From assembly GCA_934636105.1 (NCBI GenBank), contig CAKTZR010000017.1, positions 8,322-72,321 of the forward strand: 64,000 bases of DNA, written 5' to 3'. How positions within the stretch are numbered: the stretch's first letter is position 1; each line of letters begins with the position of its first letter. Positions 55,849-63,969 of the stretch are shown in pieces. The translations under genes and the position numbers were made by a program. The notes beneath the pieces were generated by a model that worked only from the letters and a program-made list of their open reading frames with translations, had not been told where the DNA came from and did no database searches. Source of the DNA: an uncultured Clostridia bacterium (lineage in GTDB: Bacteria; Bacillota; Clostridia; Christensenellales; Aristaeellaceae).

Positions 55849-55876
55849 TGCATTGCGGCGCGATTTGCTGTAAAAT
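55848..55876 (+). promoter_or_regulatory. sigma-A promoter for the TrmH-family gene
   Basis: TTGCAT (55848-55853), 17-bp spacer, TAAAAT (55871-55876); overlaps the terminator tail. Confidence 0.65.
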
Positions 55877-55905
55877 GCGGGTATACGTCCACAGGGAGGA
55901 AAAAC

Positions 55906-56679
55906 ATGAAGGAAATCACAAGCGTGCATAACGCCACCGTTCAGCTGCTGCGCGAACTGCAAAAGCCGAGAGCGCGGCGGGAAAACGGCCTTTTTGTCTG
56001 CGAAAGCGCCAAACTGGTGGGCGAAGCGGCTGCGCTGCATCTGGGGCAGGCGCTCTTTGTCGAAAAGGGACGCGAGGAGGAGTACGCGCAGATTGTGCGG
56101 CAGGCGGAGGACGCAGGCTGCGAAATCTACGTCGTTTCTCCGGCAGTGATGCAGGCGGTCAGTACGGCCAAAACGCCGCAGGGCATTGTCTGCACGGCGC
56201 GGATTCCACAGCCGCCGAGGACGCTGACCGGAAAGCGCATTGTGGCGCTCGACGGCGTGCAGGACCCCGGCAACGTCGGTACGATTCTGCGCACGGCGGA
56301 TGCGGCGGGCTTTGACGGCGCGATTTTCGGCCCCGGATGTGCGGATCTATATGGAGCGAAGACACTCCGGGCAACCATGGGCAGCGTGTTTCGCGTGCCG
56401 GTGATGCCGACGGACGATCTGCCGGGCACGCTGGAAGCGATGAAGCGCGAAGGCTATGCCGTTGCGGCTACCGAGCTTGGCGGGCAGGATTTCTACGCGC
56501 ACTGCCCGCGCGGCAAGGCAATTCTGGTCATCGGCAGCGAGGGACAGGGAATCAGCAGACCTGTCCGCGACGCGGCGACGCACCATCTGGCCCTGCCCAT
56601 GCGCGGCGGCGCGGAATCGCTCAACGCGGCGGTTGCAGCCGGCATCATGATCTATGAAATGGCAAGAGAATACCCGTAA
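55906..56679 (+). CDS. TrmH/SpoU family RNA 2'-O-methyltransferase
   Basis: 257 residues. An N-terminal SpoU substrate-binding domain (LQKPRARRENGLFVCESAKLV) and the SPOUT knot motifs LDGVQDPGNVGTILRTADAAG, IGSEGQGIS and LPMRGGAESLNAAVAAGIMIYE. Close to the RlmB/YsgA group that methylates 23S rRNA or tRNA ribose. AGGGAGG before ATG 55906. Confidence 0.92.
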   Translation: MKEITSVHNATVQLLRELQKPRARRENGLFVCESAKLVGEAAALHLGQALFVEKGREEEYAQIVRQAEDAGCEIYVVSPAVMQAVSTAKTPQGIVCTARIPQPPRTLTGKRIVALDGVQDPGNVGTILRTADAAGFDGAIFGPGCADLYGAKTLRATMGSVFRVPVMPTDDLPGTLEAMKREGYAVAATELGGQDFYAHCPRGKAILVIGSEGQGISRPVRDAATHHLALPMRGGAESLNAAVAAGIMIYEMAREYP

Positions 56680-56691
56680 GGAGGAAAGCAC

Positions 56692-56943
56692 ATGCTTGAA
56701 TATCGTTATGACACTCAGCTGCTCATCGATGGCCATGATCTCGATGAGGATAAGATTTACGATTATTTCGTCGATAACTTTGAGGGCGACTGCCTGATTG
56801 CCGTCGGCGACGAGGAAATGATTAAGATTCATTATCATACCAACCAGCCGTGGAAGGTGCTGGAATACTGCGCGTCCCTCGGCGAAATCTATGACATCGT
56901 CGTGGAGGACATGGACAGACAGTCCAGAGGTTTGAAGGGCTGA
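56692..56943 (+). CDS. small stand-alone FakA/YloV-like C-terminal domain protein
   Basis: 83 residues. DYFVDNFEGDCLIAVGDEEMIKIHYHTNQPWKVLEYCASLGEIYDIVVEDM closely resembles the segment of fatty-acid kinase FakA/YloV that follows its DhaL ATP-binding domain. No DhaL or DegV part is present: it starts at ATG 56692 with GGAGG upstream and stops cleanly, so it is a separate protein and not a truncated read. Role unknown; possibly a regulator or partner of fatty-acid kinase. 13 nt after the methylase gene. Confidence 0.8.
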   Translation: MLEYRYDTQLLIDGHDLDEDKIYDYFVDNFEGDCLIAVGDEEMIKIHYHTNQPWKVLEYCASLGEIYDIVVEDMDRQSRGLKG

Positions 56944-56963
56944 AAATCATAAAAATGGGAAAT

Positions 56964-57007
56964 CCAAGAACCTCAGGTTCTTGGCGGGGTTCGGGGCAGT
57001 GCCCCGA
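56964..57007 (+). repeat. family B element, copy B11 (compensated hairpin 3)
   Basis: Hairpin 2 canonical (56964-56984); hairpin 3 TCGGGGC-AGT-GCCCCGA (56991-57007), an A-T/T-A to C-G paired change at the stem base. 35 nt before ilvA. Confidence 0.9.
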
Positions 57008-57041
57008 TCGTTCCCGGCCTGTAAACAAGGGGAGAAAAACG

Positions 57042-58238
57042 ATGGCATTTACGCTGGGTATGATTCTGGAAGCGCGTGAGCGCCTCAAGGGCGTGGCTCA
57101 ACGGACGGGCCTTGTGCAGTTCAAGGCGCTTTCCGACGAGCACAGCCAAATCTATTTGAAAACCGAGGATTTGCAGAATACCGGCTCGTTCAAGGTGCGC
57201 GGCGCATATATCAAAATCGCCAGCCTGACCGAGGAAGAACGCACCTGCGGCGTGATTGCGTCGTCGGCGGGCAACCACGCGCAGGGCGTGGCGCTGGCGG
57301 CGAAAGCTTTCGGCGTGCCGGCAACCATCGTCATGCCTGCGGGCGCGCCGCTTTCCAAGGTGAAGGCCACGCGCGAACTGGGTGCGAACGTTGTGCTCCA
57401 CGGCAGCGTTTATGACGACGCGTATGCCGAGGCCTGCCGCATTCAGCAGGAGACCGGCGCGACGTTCATTCACCCGTTTGATGACCCGATGGTCATCGCG
57501 GGCCAGGGCACCATCGGCCTTGAAATCATGGACGATCTGCCCGATGTGGATACCATCGTCGTGCCGATCGGCGGCGGCGGACTGGCTTCCGGCGTGGCGG
57601 CGGCGGTGAAAATGCTCCACCCGAACGTGAAGGTTATCGGCGTGCAGGCCGCGGGCGCGGCGGGCATGAAGGCTTCCATTGACGCGGGGCACGTCGTTTC
57701 GCTTGACACGGCGAAGACCATCGCGGACGGCATTGCCGTGAAGAAGCCGGGCGAACTGACTTTTGAGCTGTGCAGCAAGTATCTCGACGAGATCGTGACG
57801 GTTGACGACGACGAAATCGCGCAGGCAATTCTGTTCCTGATGGAGCGCGGTAAGATGGTTGCCGAAGGCGCGGGCGCGGCGCCGGTGGCCGCGATCATGA
57901 ATCGCAAATTTGATGTGAGCGGCAAAGTGGCGGCGGTCATCTCCGGTGGCAACATCGATGTGACGATGATTTCCCGCATCATCGAAAAGGGCCTGCTTCG
58001 CGCGGGCCGCATGACCAAGCTCCGCATTCTCATGCAGGACAGGCCGGGCCAGCTGGAAATGGCCAGCCACATCATCGCCGCCGAGGGCGCGAACGTCATG
58101 GTCGTGCATCACGACAGAACGGACGTGGATTTGGATATCCGCGACGCGATTCTGGAAATCACGATGGAGACGCAGGATCGCGAGCATGCGCAGAGAGTCA
58201 TCAACGCTTTGCGTGAGGGCGGCTTCAAGGTATCCTGA
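57042..58238 (+). CDS. ilvA: threonine ammonia-lyase with ACT domain
   Basis: 398 residues. PLP-binding Lys in NTGSFKVRGAY, GGGGLASGV loop, and a C-terminal ACT-type domain (LRILMQDRPGQLEMASHII). Converts threonine to 2-oxobutyrate and ammonia. The shorter form (~400) with one ACT domain fits the TdcB-like/catabolic branch, but a biosynthetic role in isoleucine synthesis is possible. GGGGAG before ATG 57042. Confidence 0.93.
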   Translation: MAFTLGMILEARERLKGVAQRTGLVQFKALSDEHSQIYLKTEDLQNTGSFKVRGAYIKIASLTEEERTCGVIASSAGNHAQGVALAAKAFGVPATIVMPAGAPLSKVKATRELGANVVLHGSVYDDAYAEACRIQQETGATFIHPFDDPMVIAGQGTIGLEIMDDLPDVDTIVVPIGGGGLASGVAAAVKMLHPNVKVIGVQAAGAAGMKASIDAGHVVSLDTAKTIADGIAVKKPGELTFELCSKYLDEIVTVDDDEIAQAILFLMERGKMVAEGAGAAPVAAIMNRKFDVSGKVAAVISGGNIDVTMISRIIEKGLLRAGRMTKLRILMQDRPGQLEMASHIIAAEGANVMVVHHDRTDVDLDIRDAILEITMETQDREHAQRVINALREGGFKVS

Positions 58239-58243
58239 CAATC

Positions 58244-58269
58244 ACCTCCCCTGAAACGGGGAGGTTTTT
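58244..58269 (+). terminator. intrinsic terminator after ilvA
   Basis: ACCTCCCC, loop TGAAAC, GGGGAGGT, then TTTT. Confidence 0.95.
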
Positions 58270-58570
58270 GCAATTTTGCCCGTAAAAAAGGACGGATGCG
58301 TCTAAATCGGTTACATTTTGGCAAAGAAGAAGCGACAGAACCGGTAAAATAACGACGGACGTTACGTGACTGGAATGAATGGAGAATCAAAATAAACAAA
58401 AAATGGAGAAAGAAATTGATTCAGAATTAAAAAGCAAAGAATACATAGAAAACATGACGAGAATTATGCGGAAAAAATCAGAAAAGAAAGAGACAGAACG
58501 AGATATCATCATAATCACACGCGCAGGAAAAAAGGCAAAATAAAACGGCAGGTTTGAAGCGGATATTCTC
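58270..58570. other. AT-rich intergenic island
   Basis: About 300 nt of purine-rich, A-rich sequence unlike the GC-rich surroundings, between the ilvA terminator and the promoter of the sugar transferase gene. Contains one small open frame (58403-58543) and no recognised RNA motif. Confidence 0.6.
58403..58543 (+). CDS. possible 46-residue Lys/Glu-rich small protein
   Basis: ATG to TAA open frame beginning MEKEIDSELKSKEYIENM and ending TRAGKKAK: highly charged, 14 Lys/Arg-rich positions, one hydrophobic run DIIIIT. No clear Shine-Dalgarno site and no promoter; codon use is AT-rich. It could be chance in an A-rich region or a recent acquisition. Low confidence. Confidence 0.22.
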   Translation: MEKEIDSELKSKEYIENMTRIMRKKSEKKETERDIIIITRAGKKAK

Positions 58571-58599
58571 TTGACAGGGAATGGCTTATCCGATATAAT
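58571..58599 (+). promoter_or_regulatory. consensus sigma-A promoter for the sugar transferase gene
   Basis: TTGACA (58571-58576), 17-bp spacer, TATAAT (58594-58599): perfect hexamers. The transcript leader would be ~90 nt. Confidence 0.93.
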
Positions 58600-58696
58600 A
58601 AAACATCGACGAAATCAAATGTTATCAATGTGCGAAGGACGGCAAAACCCCGTTTTTTGGAGCAGGTGGGGGAAAAACCGAAAAGGGAGCAGACAA

Positions 58697-59464
58697 ATGA
58701 TGGAGCAGAAATACATTCGACCGACGGCAATGCGCGGAGAGCATGCCGTGGCGGAACTGGTGGATAAAAAGCCCGGCATTCCTGTGCCGATTCTCACGCG
58801 GGAGCAGGCGGCAAGCCATAAAGTTGTGCTCAATGAAAAAGAGGTGCTCCATTCCAAACGCCTGTATTGGATCGGGCGGCGCACGCAGGATATCGTTTTT
58901 TCGATGCTGGCGCTGATTGTGCTTTCCCCGCTGATGCTGCTCATCATGGCCGCGATATACATCGACGATCCGCATGCAAGCCCCGTGTTTTCCCAAGTAC
59001 GCGTGGGGCGGGGCGGCAGATTATTCAAATTTTATAAGTTTCGCTCCATGAAGGCGAACGCCGAGAACATGCTTGATGACCTGCTCAAGGACAACGAGAT
59101 GGACGGCCCGGTGTTCAAAATCGCCAAAGACCCGCGCATCACGCGCGTGGGGCACTTTATCCGCAAGACGAGTCTGGACGAGTTGGCCCAGCTGGTCAAC
59201 GTACTCAAGGGAGACATGAGCATCGTGGGGCCGCGTCCGCCGCTGCCGCGCGAGGTGGAGCAATACGACGCATATACCTTCCAAAGGTTGTATGTCACGC
59301 CGGGGCTCTCCTGCTATTGGCAGATTCAGCCGCACCGCAACGACCTTTCCTTCGAGGAGTGGGTCGATTTGGACATCAAATACATTCAGGAGCGTTCGTT
59401 CATCACAGACTGGAAGATTATTTTCAAGACAGTTGCGGTGATGCTGACCAGACAGGGCGAATAA
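58697..59464 (+). CDS. undecaprenyl-phosphate sugar phosphotransferase
   Basis: 255 residues. One N-terminal hydrophobic helix (IVFSMLALIVLSPLMLLIMAAIYI), then the polyprenyl glycosylphosphotransferase core: KFYKFRSMKANAE, ITRVGHFIRKTSLDELAQLVNVLKGDMSIVGPRPPLP. It transfers a sugar-1-phosphate to the lipid carrier to start exopolysaccharide or wall-glycan synthesis. No other glycosyltransferase is near, so it is an orphan initiator. ATG 58697 (GGGAG upstream). Confidence 0.92.
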   Translation: MMEQKYIRPTAMRGEHAVAELVDKKPGIPVPILTREQAASHKVVLNEKEVLHSKRLYWIGRRTQDIVFSMLALIVLSPLMLLIMAAIYIDDPHASPVFSQVRVGRGGRLFKFYKFRSMKANAENMLDDLLKDNEMDGPVFKIAKDPRITRVGHFIRKTSLDELAQLVNVLKGDMSIVGPRPPLPREVEQYDAYTFQRLYVTPGLSCYWQIQPHRNDLSFEEWVDLDIKYIQERSFITDWKIIFKTVAVMLTRQGE

Positions 59465-59479
59465 ATCCATGCGACGAAG

Positions 59480-59509
59480 CGTCGGAGAGCGATCTCCGGC
59501 GTTTTTTTT
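59480..59509 (+). terminator. intrinsic terminator after the sugar transferase gene
   Basis: CGTCGGAGA, loop GCGA, TCTCCGGCG, then eight T. Confidence 0.96.
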
Positions 59510-59611
59510 GCGAAAAACCGGCTGCATGTGCGAAACTTTGTGATTGTACAAGCTATGGCGGATGTGCAGGCGACCTCAGGCCGCCTGTTGCCTGATTGGT
59601 TGAAATTGGGC

Positions 59612-59640
59612 TTGAAATTAGGTAGAAATTGCGATATAAT
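59612..59640 (+). promoter_or_regulatory. sigma-A promoter for the Y-family polymerase operon
   Basis: TTGAAA (59612-59617), 17-bp spacer, TATAAT (59635-59640). I see no LexA box that I can call with confidence. Confidence 0.8.
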
Positions 59641-59684
59641 GCAGATGAAATCATCCGAACGGCGACAAAAAGGAGGGGCGGGCG

Positions 59685-61187
59685 GTGAGCGAACGGGCCT
59701 ATATCGCGATTGATCTCAAATCGTTTTACGCGTCGGTGGAGTGCGTGGCGCGGGGGCTTGACCCATTGAAAACCAACCTTGTGGTTGCCGATCCGAACCG
59801 GACGGAAAAGACCATCTGTCTGGCAGTTTCGCCGTCGCTCAAGGCCTACGGCATACCGGGGCGTGCGAGGCTGTTTGAGGTCGTAGAGACGGTGAAGCAG
59901 GTGAACGCGCGTCGGCTGATGCGCGCGCCGAACCGCACGTTTACCGGGAAATCCAGCGATGCGGACGCGCTCAAGGCTTCGTCGGAACTGGCGCTGGATT
60001 ACATCGTCGCGCCGCCGCAGATGGCGCACTATATGGCGGTCAGCGCGGCGGTTTACCAGATTTATCTGCGGTTTGTGGCGCCGGAAGATATCTGCGTGTA
60101 TTCGGTGGACGAGGTTTTCATCGATGTGACGGGGTATCTGGCGACGTACCGCGTCACGCCGCGGCAGATGGCGCAGAGAATGATTGAAGCGGTGCTGCGG
60201 GAAACGGGGATCACCGCAACGGCGGGCATCGGAACCAATCTGTATTTGAGCAAAATTGCGATGGATATTGTGGCCAAGCATATGGAGCCGGACAAAAATG
60301 GTGCGCGCATCGCGGAGCTGGATGAAATGAGCTATCGGGAAAAGCTATGGAACCATCGGCCGATTACGGATTTCTGGCGCGTTGGGCGCGGTACAGCCAA
60401 ACGGCTGGCGGACAAGGGGATGTTTACGATGGGGGACATTGCAAGATGCTCCATCGGAAAACCGGGAGAATATCTGAACGAAGCGCTGCTCTATCAGCTT
60501 TTCGGCGTGAACGCGGAATTGCTGATCGACCACGCATGGGGCTATGAGCCTTGTACGATGGCGGATATTCATGCGTATCGGCCGTCGTCCAGCAGCATCA
60601 GCTCCGGACAGGTGCTGCAATGCCCGTATCCGTTTGACAAGGCGCGGCTGGTCGTGCAGGAAATGACGGATCTGCTCGTGCTGGATTTGGTGGAAAAGCG
60701 GCTGATGACGGATCAGATGGTACTGACGGTCGGCTATGACATTGAAAATGCGGGCTATCGCGGAGAAATGGAGCTGGATCGATACGGCCGCCGCGTGCCC
60801 AAGCAGGCGCACGGCTCCATCAACTTGAGCGGATACACATCCTCCACGAAGGAAATCATGCAGGCCGTCGGCGAGTTGTTTGACCGCATTGTGAAGCCCG
60901 ATTTGCAGGTGCGGCGCATGTATGTCGTGGCGAACCGCGTGATGCGGGAAGAAGATGTGCAGACGAAGCCGCAGCGGGAACAGCTCGATTTCTTTACGGA
61001 TTACGAAGCGGAACGCGCCGCGCAGGAAAATGAAAAAGCGGCGCGCGACCGGGAACGGCGCGTGCAGGAAGCGCTGATTGGCATTAAGCACAGATTTGGC
61101 AAAAACGCGATTCTCAAGGGGATGAATCTGGAGGAGGGGGCGACCGCGCGGCAGCGCAACGCCCAGATCGGAGGACACAAGGCATGA
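59685..61187 (+). CDS. Y-family DNA polymerase (UmuC/UvrX-like)
   Basis: 500 residues. YIAIDLKSFYASVECVARGLDP (first catalytic Asp), CVYSVDEVFIDVTGYL (second acidic pair) and ATAGIGTNLYLSKIAMDI are Y-polymerase motifs. The C-terminal QREQLDFF is a beta-clamp-binding sequence. It belongs to the Gram-positive UmuC-like translesion polymerases. GTG 59685 follows GGAGGGGCGG. ATGA overlap with a YolD-like gene, a pairing known in Firmicutes. Confidence 0.93.
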   Translation: MSERAYIAIDLKSFYASVECVARGLDPLKTNLVVADPNRTEKTICLAVSPSLKAYGIPGRARLFEVVETVKQVNARRLMRAPNRTFTGKSSDADALKASSELALDYIVAPPQMAHYMAVSAAVYQIYLRFVAPEDICVYSVDEVFIDVTGYLATYRVTPRQMAQRMIEAVLRETGITATAGIGTNLYLSKIAMDIVAKHMEPDKNGARIAELDEMSYREKLWNHRPITDFWRVGRGTAKRLADKGMFTMGDIARCSIGKPGEYLNEALLYQLFGVNAELLIDHAWGYEPCTMADIHAYRPSSSSISSGQVLQCPYPFDKARLVVQEMTDLLVLDLVEKRLMTDQMVLTVGYDIENAGYRGEMELDRYGRRVPKQAHGSINLSGYTSSTKEIMQAVGELFDRIVKPDLQVRRMYVVANRVMREEDVQTKPQREQLDFFTDYEAERAAQENEKAARDRERRVQEALIGIKHRFGKNAILKGMNLEEGATARQRNAQIGGHKA

Positions 61188-61594
61188 CGAACGACGAAAT
61201 GATGCGCATGTCCTATCCCTATCCGTCAGACAGACTGCGGATGAGCCGCGTGGAGCGCGCGGCGCAGTTTTCTCCCTTTGCGGCGCTCACGGGTTTTGAC
61301 GGCGTGGTGCAGGAAACGGCGCGGCTGACCGAGGAAAGGCCGGAGATGAGCGAGGAGCAGAAAGCGGCGATTGACAAAGCACTGGCCGAATTGCTGCGCA
61401 GAATCGAGGAAAAGCCGGAAGCGGAAATCGTCTTCTTTCAGCCGGATGCGCGCAAGGCGGGCGGCGAATACGCAAAAAAGCGCGGCACGGTACGGCGCAT
61501 CGACGAGGTGAATCGAGTCATCTGCTTTACCGATGGGGAGCGGATAGAAATCGGCGCGATTGTGCGGCTTCAAATCGCCCGGAAAAGCGGTTGA
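61184..61594 (+). CDS. YolD-like protein
   Basis: 136 residues. RAAQFSPFAALTGFDGVVQETARLT is the YolD signature; a Glu-rich helix and a C-terminal beta region (RGTVRRIDEVNRVICFTDGERIEIGAIVRL) follow. YolD proteins are proposed UmuD-like partners or regulators of the adjoining Y-polymerase. Overlaps that gene by ATGA. Confidence 0.9.
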   Translation: MTNDEMMRMSYPYPSDRLRMSRVERAAQFSPFAALTGFDGVVQETARLTEERPEMSEEQKAAIDKALAELLRRIEEKPEAEIVFFQPDARKAGGEYAKKRGTVRRIDEVNRVICFTDGERIEIGAIVRLQIARKSG

Positions 61595-61619
61595 CAGCGC
61601 ATATTTTCCAGATTATAAT
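61591..61619 (+). promoter_or_regulatory. consensus sigma-A promoter for the MBL gene
   Basis: TTGACA (61591-61596), 17-bp spacer, TATAAT (61614-61619), overlapping the YolD-like stop codon. Confidence 0.92.
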
Positions 61620-61657
61620 ACAGCTATCAATGAAAAAACAGATTTTGCACAAAGAAC

Positions 61658-61681
61658 GGACGCGTAATGCGCGCCCCTACA
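61658..61681 (+). repeat. family C short repeat, copy C2
   Basis: GGACGCG-T-AATGCGCGCCCCTACA, differing from copy C1 at one base. It sits in the leader of the MBL gene, next to AAGGAG. Confidence 0.75.
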
Positions 61682-61786
61682 AGGAGATTTTGCTTTCGTA
61701 AAATGTAGGAGTGACGATAATGCCGTCCGTTTTTGATAACCAGTAGTTAGAAAAAACTAACGATAGATAGGAAAGAAGGATGCGCT

Positions 61787-62650
61787 ATGTCGAAAAAAGC
61801 AACTGAATTCCAGAAAAAGGAAATGAGCAAAATGTATCGCGGCAAGGAGATTTTCAAGCCGCTGAACACGGGCTGGATTGACGAACACGTGGCCTGCGTG
61901 CGCGAATGGGTGGCGAATATCTTCTTTTACCGCAAGGGCAGCACGACGATCATGATCGACGCAGGCTACAATTATGAACGGCTGGAGGAGAAGATGGGTT
62001 GGCTGGGTATCGACCCGGCTTCGATCCGCGATATTCTCATCACCCATCAGGATACCGACCATGTGGGCGCGGTGGAGGCGGACAGCCCCGGTCTGTTCAA
62101 AAAGGCGAAGCTGTACGTCGGTGAAATCGAGAACCGCTATTTGACCGGGGAGGTGCGCCGCAAGGTCATCTATCATCTCTATAAGCTGCCGCAGGTGACG
62201 ATCAACAACGAAAAGGTACTGCTCAAGGACGAACAGATTTTTCATATCGGGGATATCGAAATCCGCTGCTTCCTCGTGCCCGGACACACGTGGGGCCACA
62301 TGGTCTATCTGATCGACGGAAAATATCTGTTTACGGGCGACACAATCTGGTTTGGCGCGGACGGCGGATACAGCTTTATTTCCGCGCTGGCGGAGGACAA
62401 CAAGCTGGCGGTGAAATCGCTTGCCGAGCTGGAAATAAGGCTGAAAAAGCTGGGCGTGAAGCCGCTGTTCATCACCGGGCATACCGGCTGGACGGACAAT
62501 TTTGAATTTGCCTTTGCCCACAAGGATAAGCTGTGCTCGCCGTTTGGCAAGCGCGTACACGACCCGAATGCGCCCTATGACGCGTATGACGAGTCGGACG
62601 ATACGCCGGAGAAGGCGAAAGCGGGGCTGCTTCCGGGCGTCGGACGATAA
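61787..62650 (+). CDS. metallo-beta-lactamase fold hydrolase
   Basis: 287 residues. Zinc motif THQDTDHVGA: the usual HxHxDH becomes HxDxDH, so the second His is Asp. PGHTWGH, TGDTIWFG and TGHTGW supply the other ligands. It could be a glyoxalase II-like or quorum-lactone-type thioesterase/hydrolase; the substrate is not evident. A good ATG (GAAAGAAGG upstream). A consensus promoter and a 170-nt leader with repeat C2 precede it. Confidence 0.88.
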   Translation: MSKKATEFQKKEMSKMYRGKEIFKPLNTGWIDEHVACVREWVANIFFYRKGSTTIMIDAGYNYERLEEKMGWLGIDPASIRDILITHQDTDHVGAVEADSPGLFKKAKLYVGEIENRYLTGEVRRKVIYHLYKLPQVTINNEKVLLKDEQIFHIGDIEIRCFLVPGHTWGHMVYLIDGKYLFTGDTIWFGADGGYSFISALAEDNKLAVKSLAELEIRLKKLGVKPLFITGHTGWTDNFEFAFAHKDKLCSPFGKRVHDPNAPYDAYDESDDTPEKAKAGLLPGVGR

Positions 62651-62685
62651 GAGACGGAGTACATGCTGAAAAAAGGGGCAGAGAG

Positions 62686-63288
62686 ATGAAGGAGAACTAT
62701 ATCATTGCTGAATTTCGGCAGACGGCCGCAAAGCGCTTTCCGGCGCAGGCTGAAACGTTGAACGCCGCGCTGGACAGAAGGCTGGATGAACTGCGCAGGG
62801 AGCATTCGGGCGATACGAAGGAGAAAAAGGAGCATCTGGAATCGCAGATTCTGCCGGGAATTGCGGCTTATGAGGTTCTGCAAACCGTGATGCCCAAAGA
62901 GGAAGCACGGCAAACCGTTCATGATTATGTGGAGCGGCGCGCATGGAAGCTGAAAGCCATGATTCAGAAGCTGATGCGGCTTCCGGGCTTTTATCGCCTT
63001 GTGCCGGGCATTTTTGTGAAGGGGACGCGCAAGATGTTCGGCGAAACGGCAGGCTTTGCGGCGGTGGAGCACGAGACGAACAAAAATGTTTGGCGGATTG
63101 ATATGGTGAAATGCCCGTATCACGACACATGCGTAGAATATGACTGCCCGGAGCTTTGCCCCTGCTTTTGCGACAGCGACGATATTACCTATGACGGCCT
63201 GCATCCCAAGCTGATCTGGCATAGAACCAAGACACTGGGACGCGGAAATGATTGCTGCGATTTTGATCTGCACGTGAAAAAATCATAA
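62686..63288 (+). CDS. L-2-amino-thiazoline-4-carboxylic acid hydrolase-like protein
   Basis: 200 residues. CPYHDTCVEYDCPELCPCFCDSDDI-type Cys cluster (split: CPYHDTC and CPELCPCFCDSDD) and DGLHPKLIWHRTKTLGRGNDCCDF match the ATC hydrolase family, whose founding member opens a thiazoline ring in D,L-ATC conversion to cysteine. In Firmicutes the family's physiological role is often unknown. 35 nt after the MBL gene; probable operon. Confidence 0.85.
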   Translation: MKENYIIAEFRQTAAKRFPAQAETLNAALDRRLDELRREHSGDTKEKKEHLESQILPGIAAYEVLQTVMPKEEARQTVHDYVERRAWKLKAMIQKLMRLPGFYRLVPGIFVKGTRKMFGETAGFAAVEHETNKNVWRIDMVKCPYHDTCVEYDCPELCPCFCDSDDITYDGLHPKLIWHRTKTLGRGNDCCDFDLHVKKS

Positions 63289-63306
63289 AAAGAGAGGCCA
63301 TAGGAA

Positions 63307-63789
63307 ATGATACTTGTTCTTCAGTTGATTCTATACTGCTTGATTTTTACGCTGATGGTGAAATTGTCTGTTCTGGGCGGCGCGGTCAATGGTTTGTTTT
63401 TTTACCCAAAGGCGGTGCAGGAACGGGCGATTGAGCTTGGGCTGAGCAACTGCGCGACCATAGACCGAAAATTCAAGCGCTTTATGACGCTGTTTTAACT
63501 GGTGATGACGGTGACGCTGCTGATGATTATCGGCATGTGGAACCGAGTGTCGGATTTTAAAACGGCATATATACAGGCGTTGATTTTTCTGGAAGTGATG
63601 AACATCTATGACGGCGTTGTGATTGACAAACTCTGGGTTGGACACAGTAGATTCTGGGTGATTCCGGGACTGGAGGATATGCAGTTTGTGCAGACATGGG
63701 GCTAGGTGCTGCGCAAAAGGATCAAGCTGGCGCTGGTTTGGGTGGCAGGCGCGGCGCTTGCAGACGGGCTGGTTGTGTTGCTCTTTTAA
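63307..63789 (+). pseudogene. broken small membrane protein gene (two in-frame stops)
   Basis: A single frame runs from ATG 63307 (GAGAGG upstream) to TAA 63787, interrupted by TAA 63496-63498 and TAG 63703-63705. The three parts (63, 68 and 27 residues) each look like pieces of one ~160-residue protein with helices LVLQLILYCLIFTLMV, VTLLMIIGMW, ALIFLEVMNIY and ALVWVAGAALADGLVVLLF. I do not recognise the family. In-frame stops without frameshift suggest recent decay. Confidence 0.65.
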
Positions 63790-63940
63790 GCAAAGCAGAA
63801 TTGCAGGATGAAGAATGCAGACGACGGAATCGTATACAAAAGCGTAGAAAAAGTGAAAGCCGAAAATCAAACAATATCTGGATTTTTTGAAAGAAAATGC
63901 AAAAAGATTCAAAAAGTGTCAGAAAAAGTTTAAAAAGCTA

Positions 63941-63969
63941 TTGACAGGGGGCTGAAACTGCGATATAAT
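63941..63969 (+). promoter_or_regulatory. consensus sigma-A promoter for a gene beyond the window
   Basis: TTGACA (63941-63946), 17-bp spacer, TATAAT (63964-63969). The next ~30 nt (AACGAGCTGTCAGCGCGAGCCG) may begin a leader RNA; the window ends here. Confidence 0.85.

Noticed and set aside
59685..61594. Prophage or ICE remnant because of UmuC/YolD
   Set aside because: No integrase, terminase, relaxase or attachment site nearby; composition matches the chromosome.
63790..63940. Additional gene at the window end
   Set aside because: Only short, A-rich frames without a ribosome-binding site before the final promoter.
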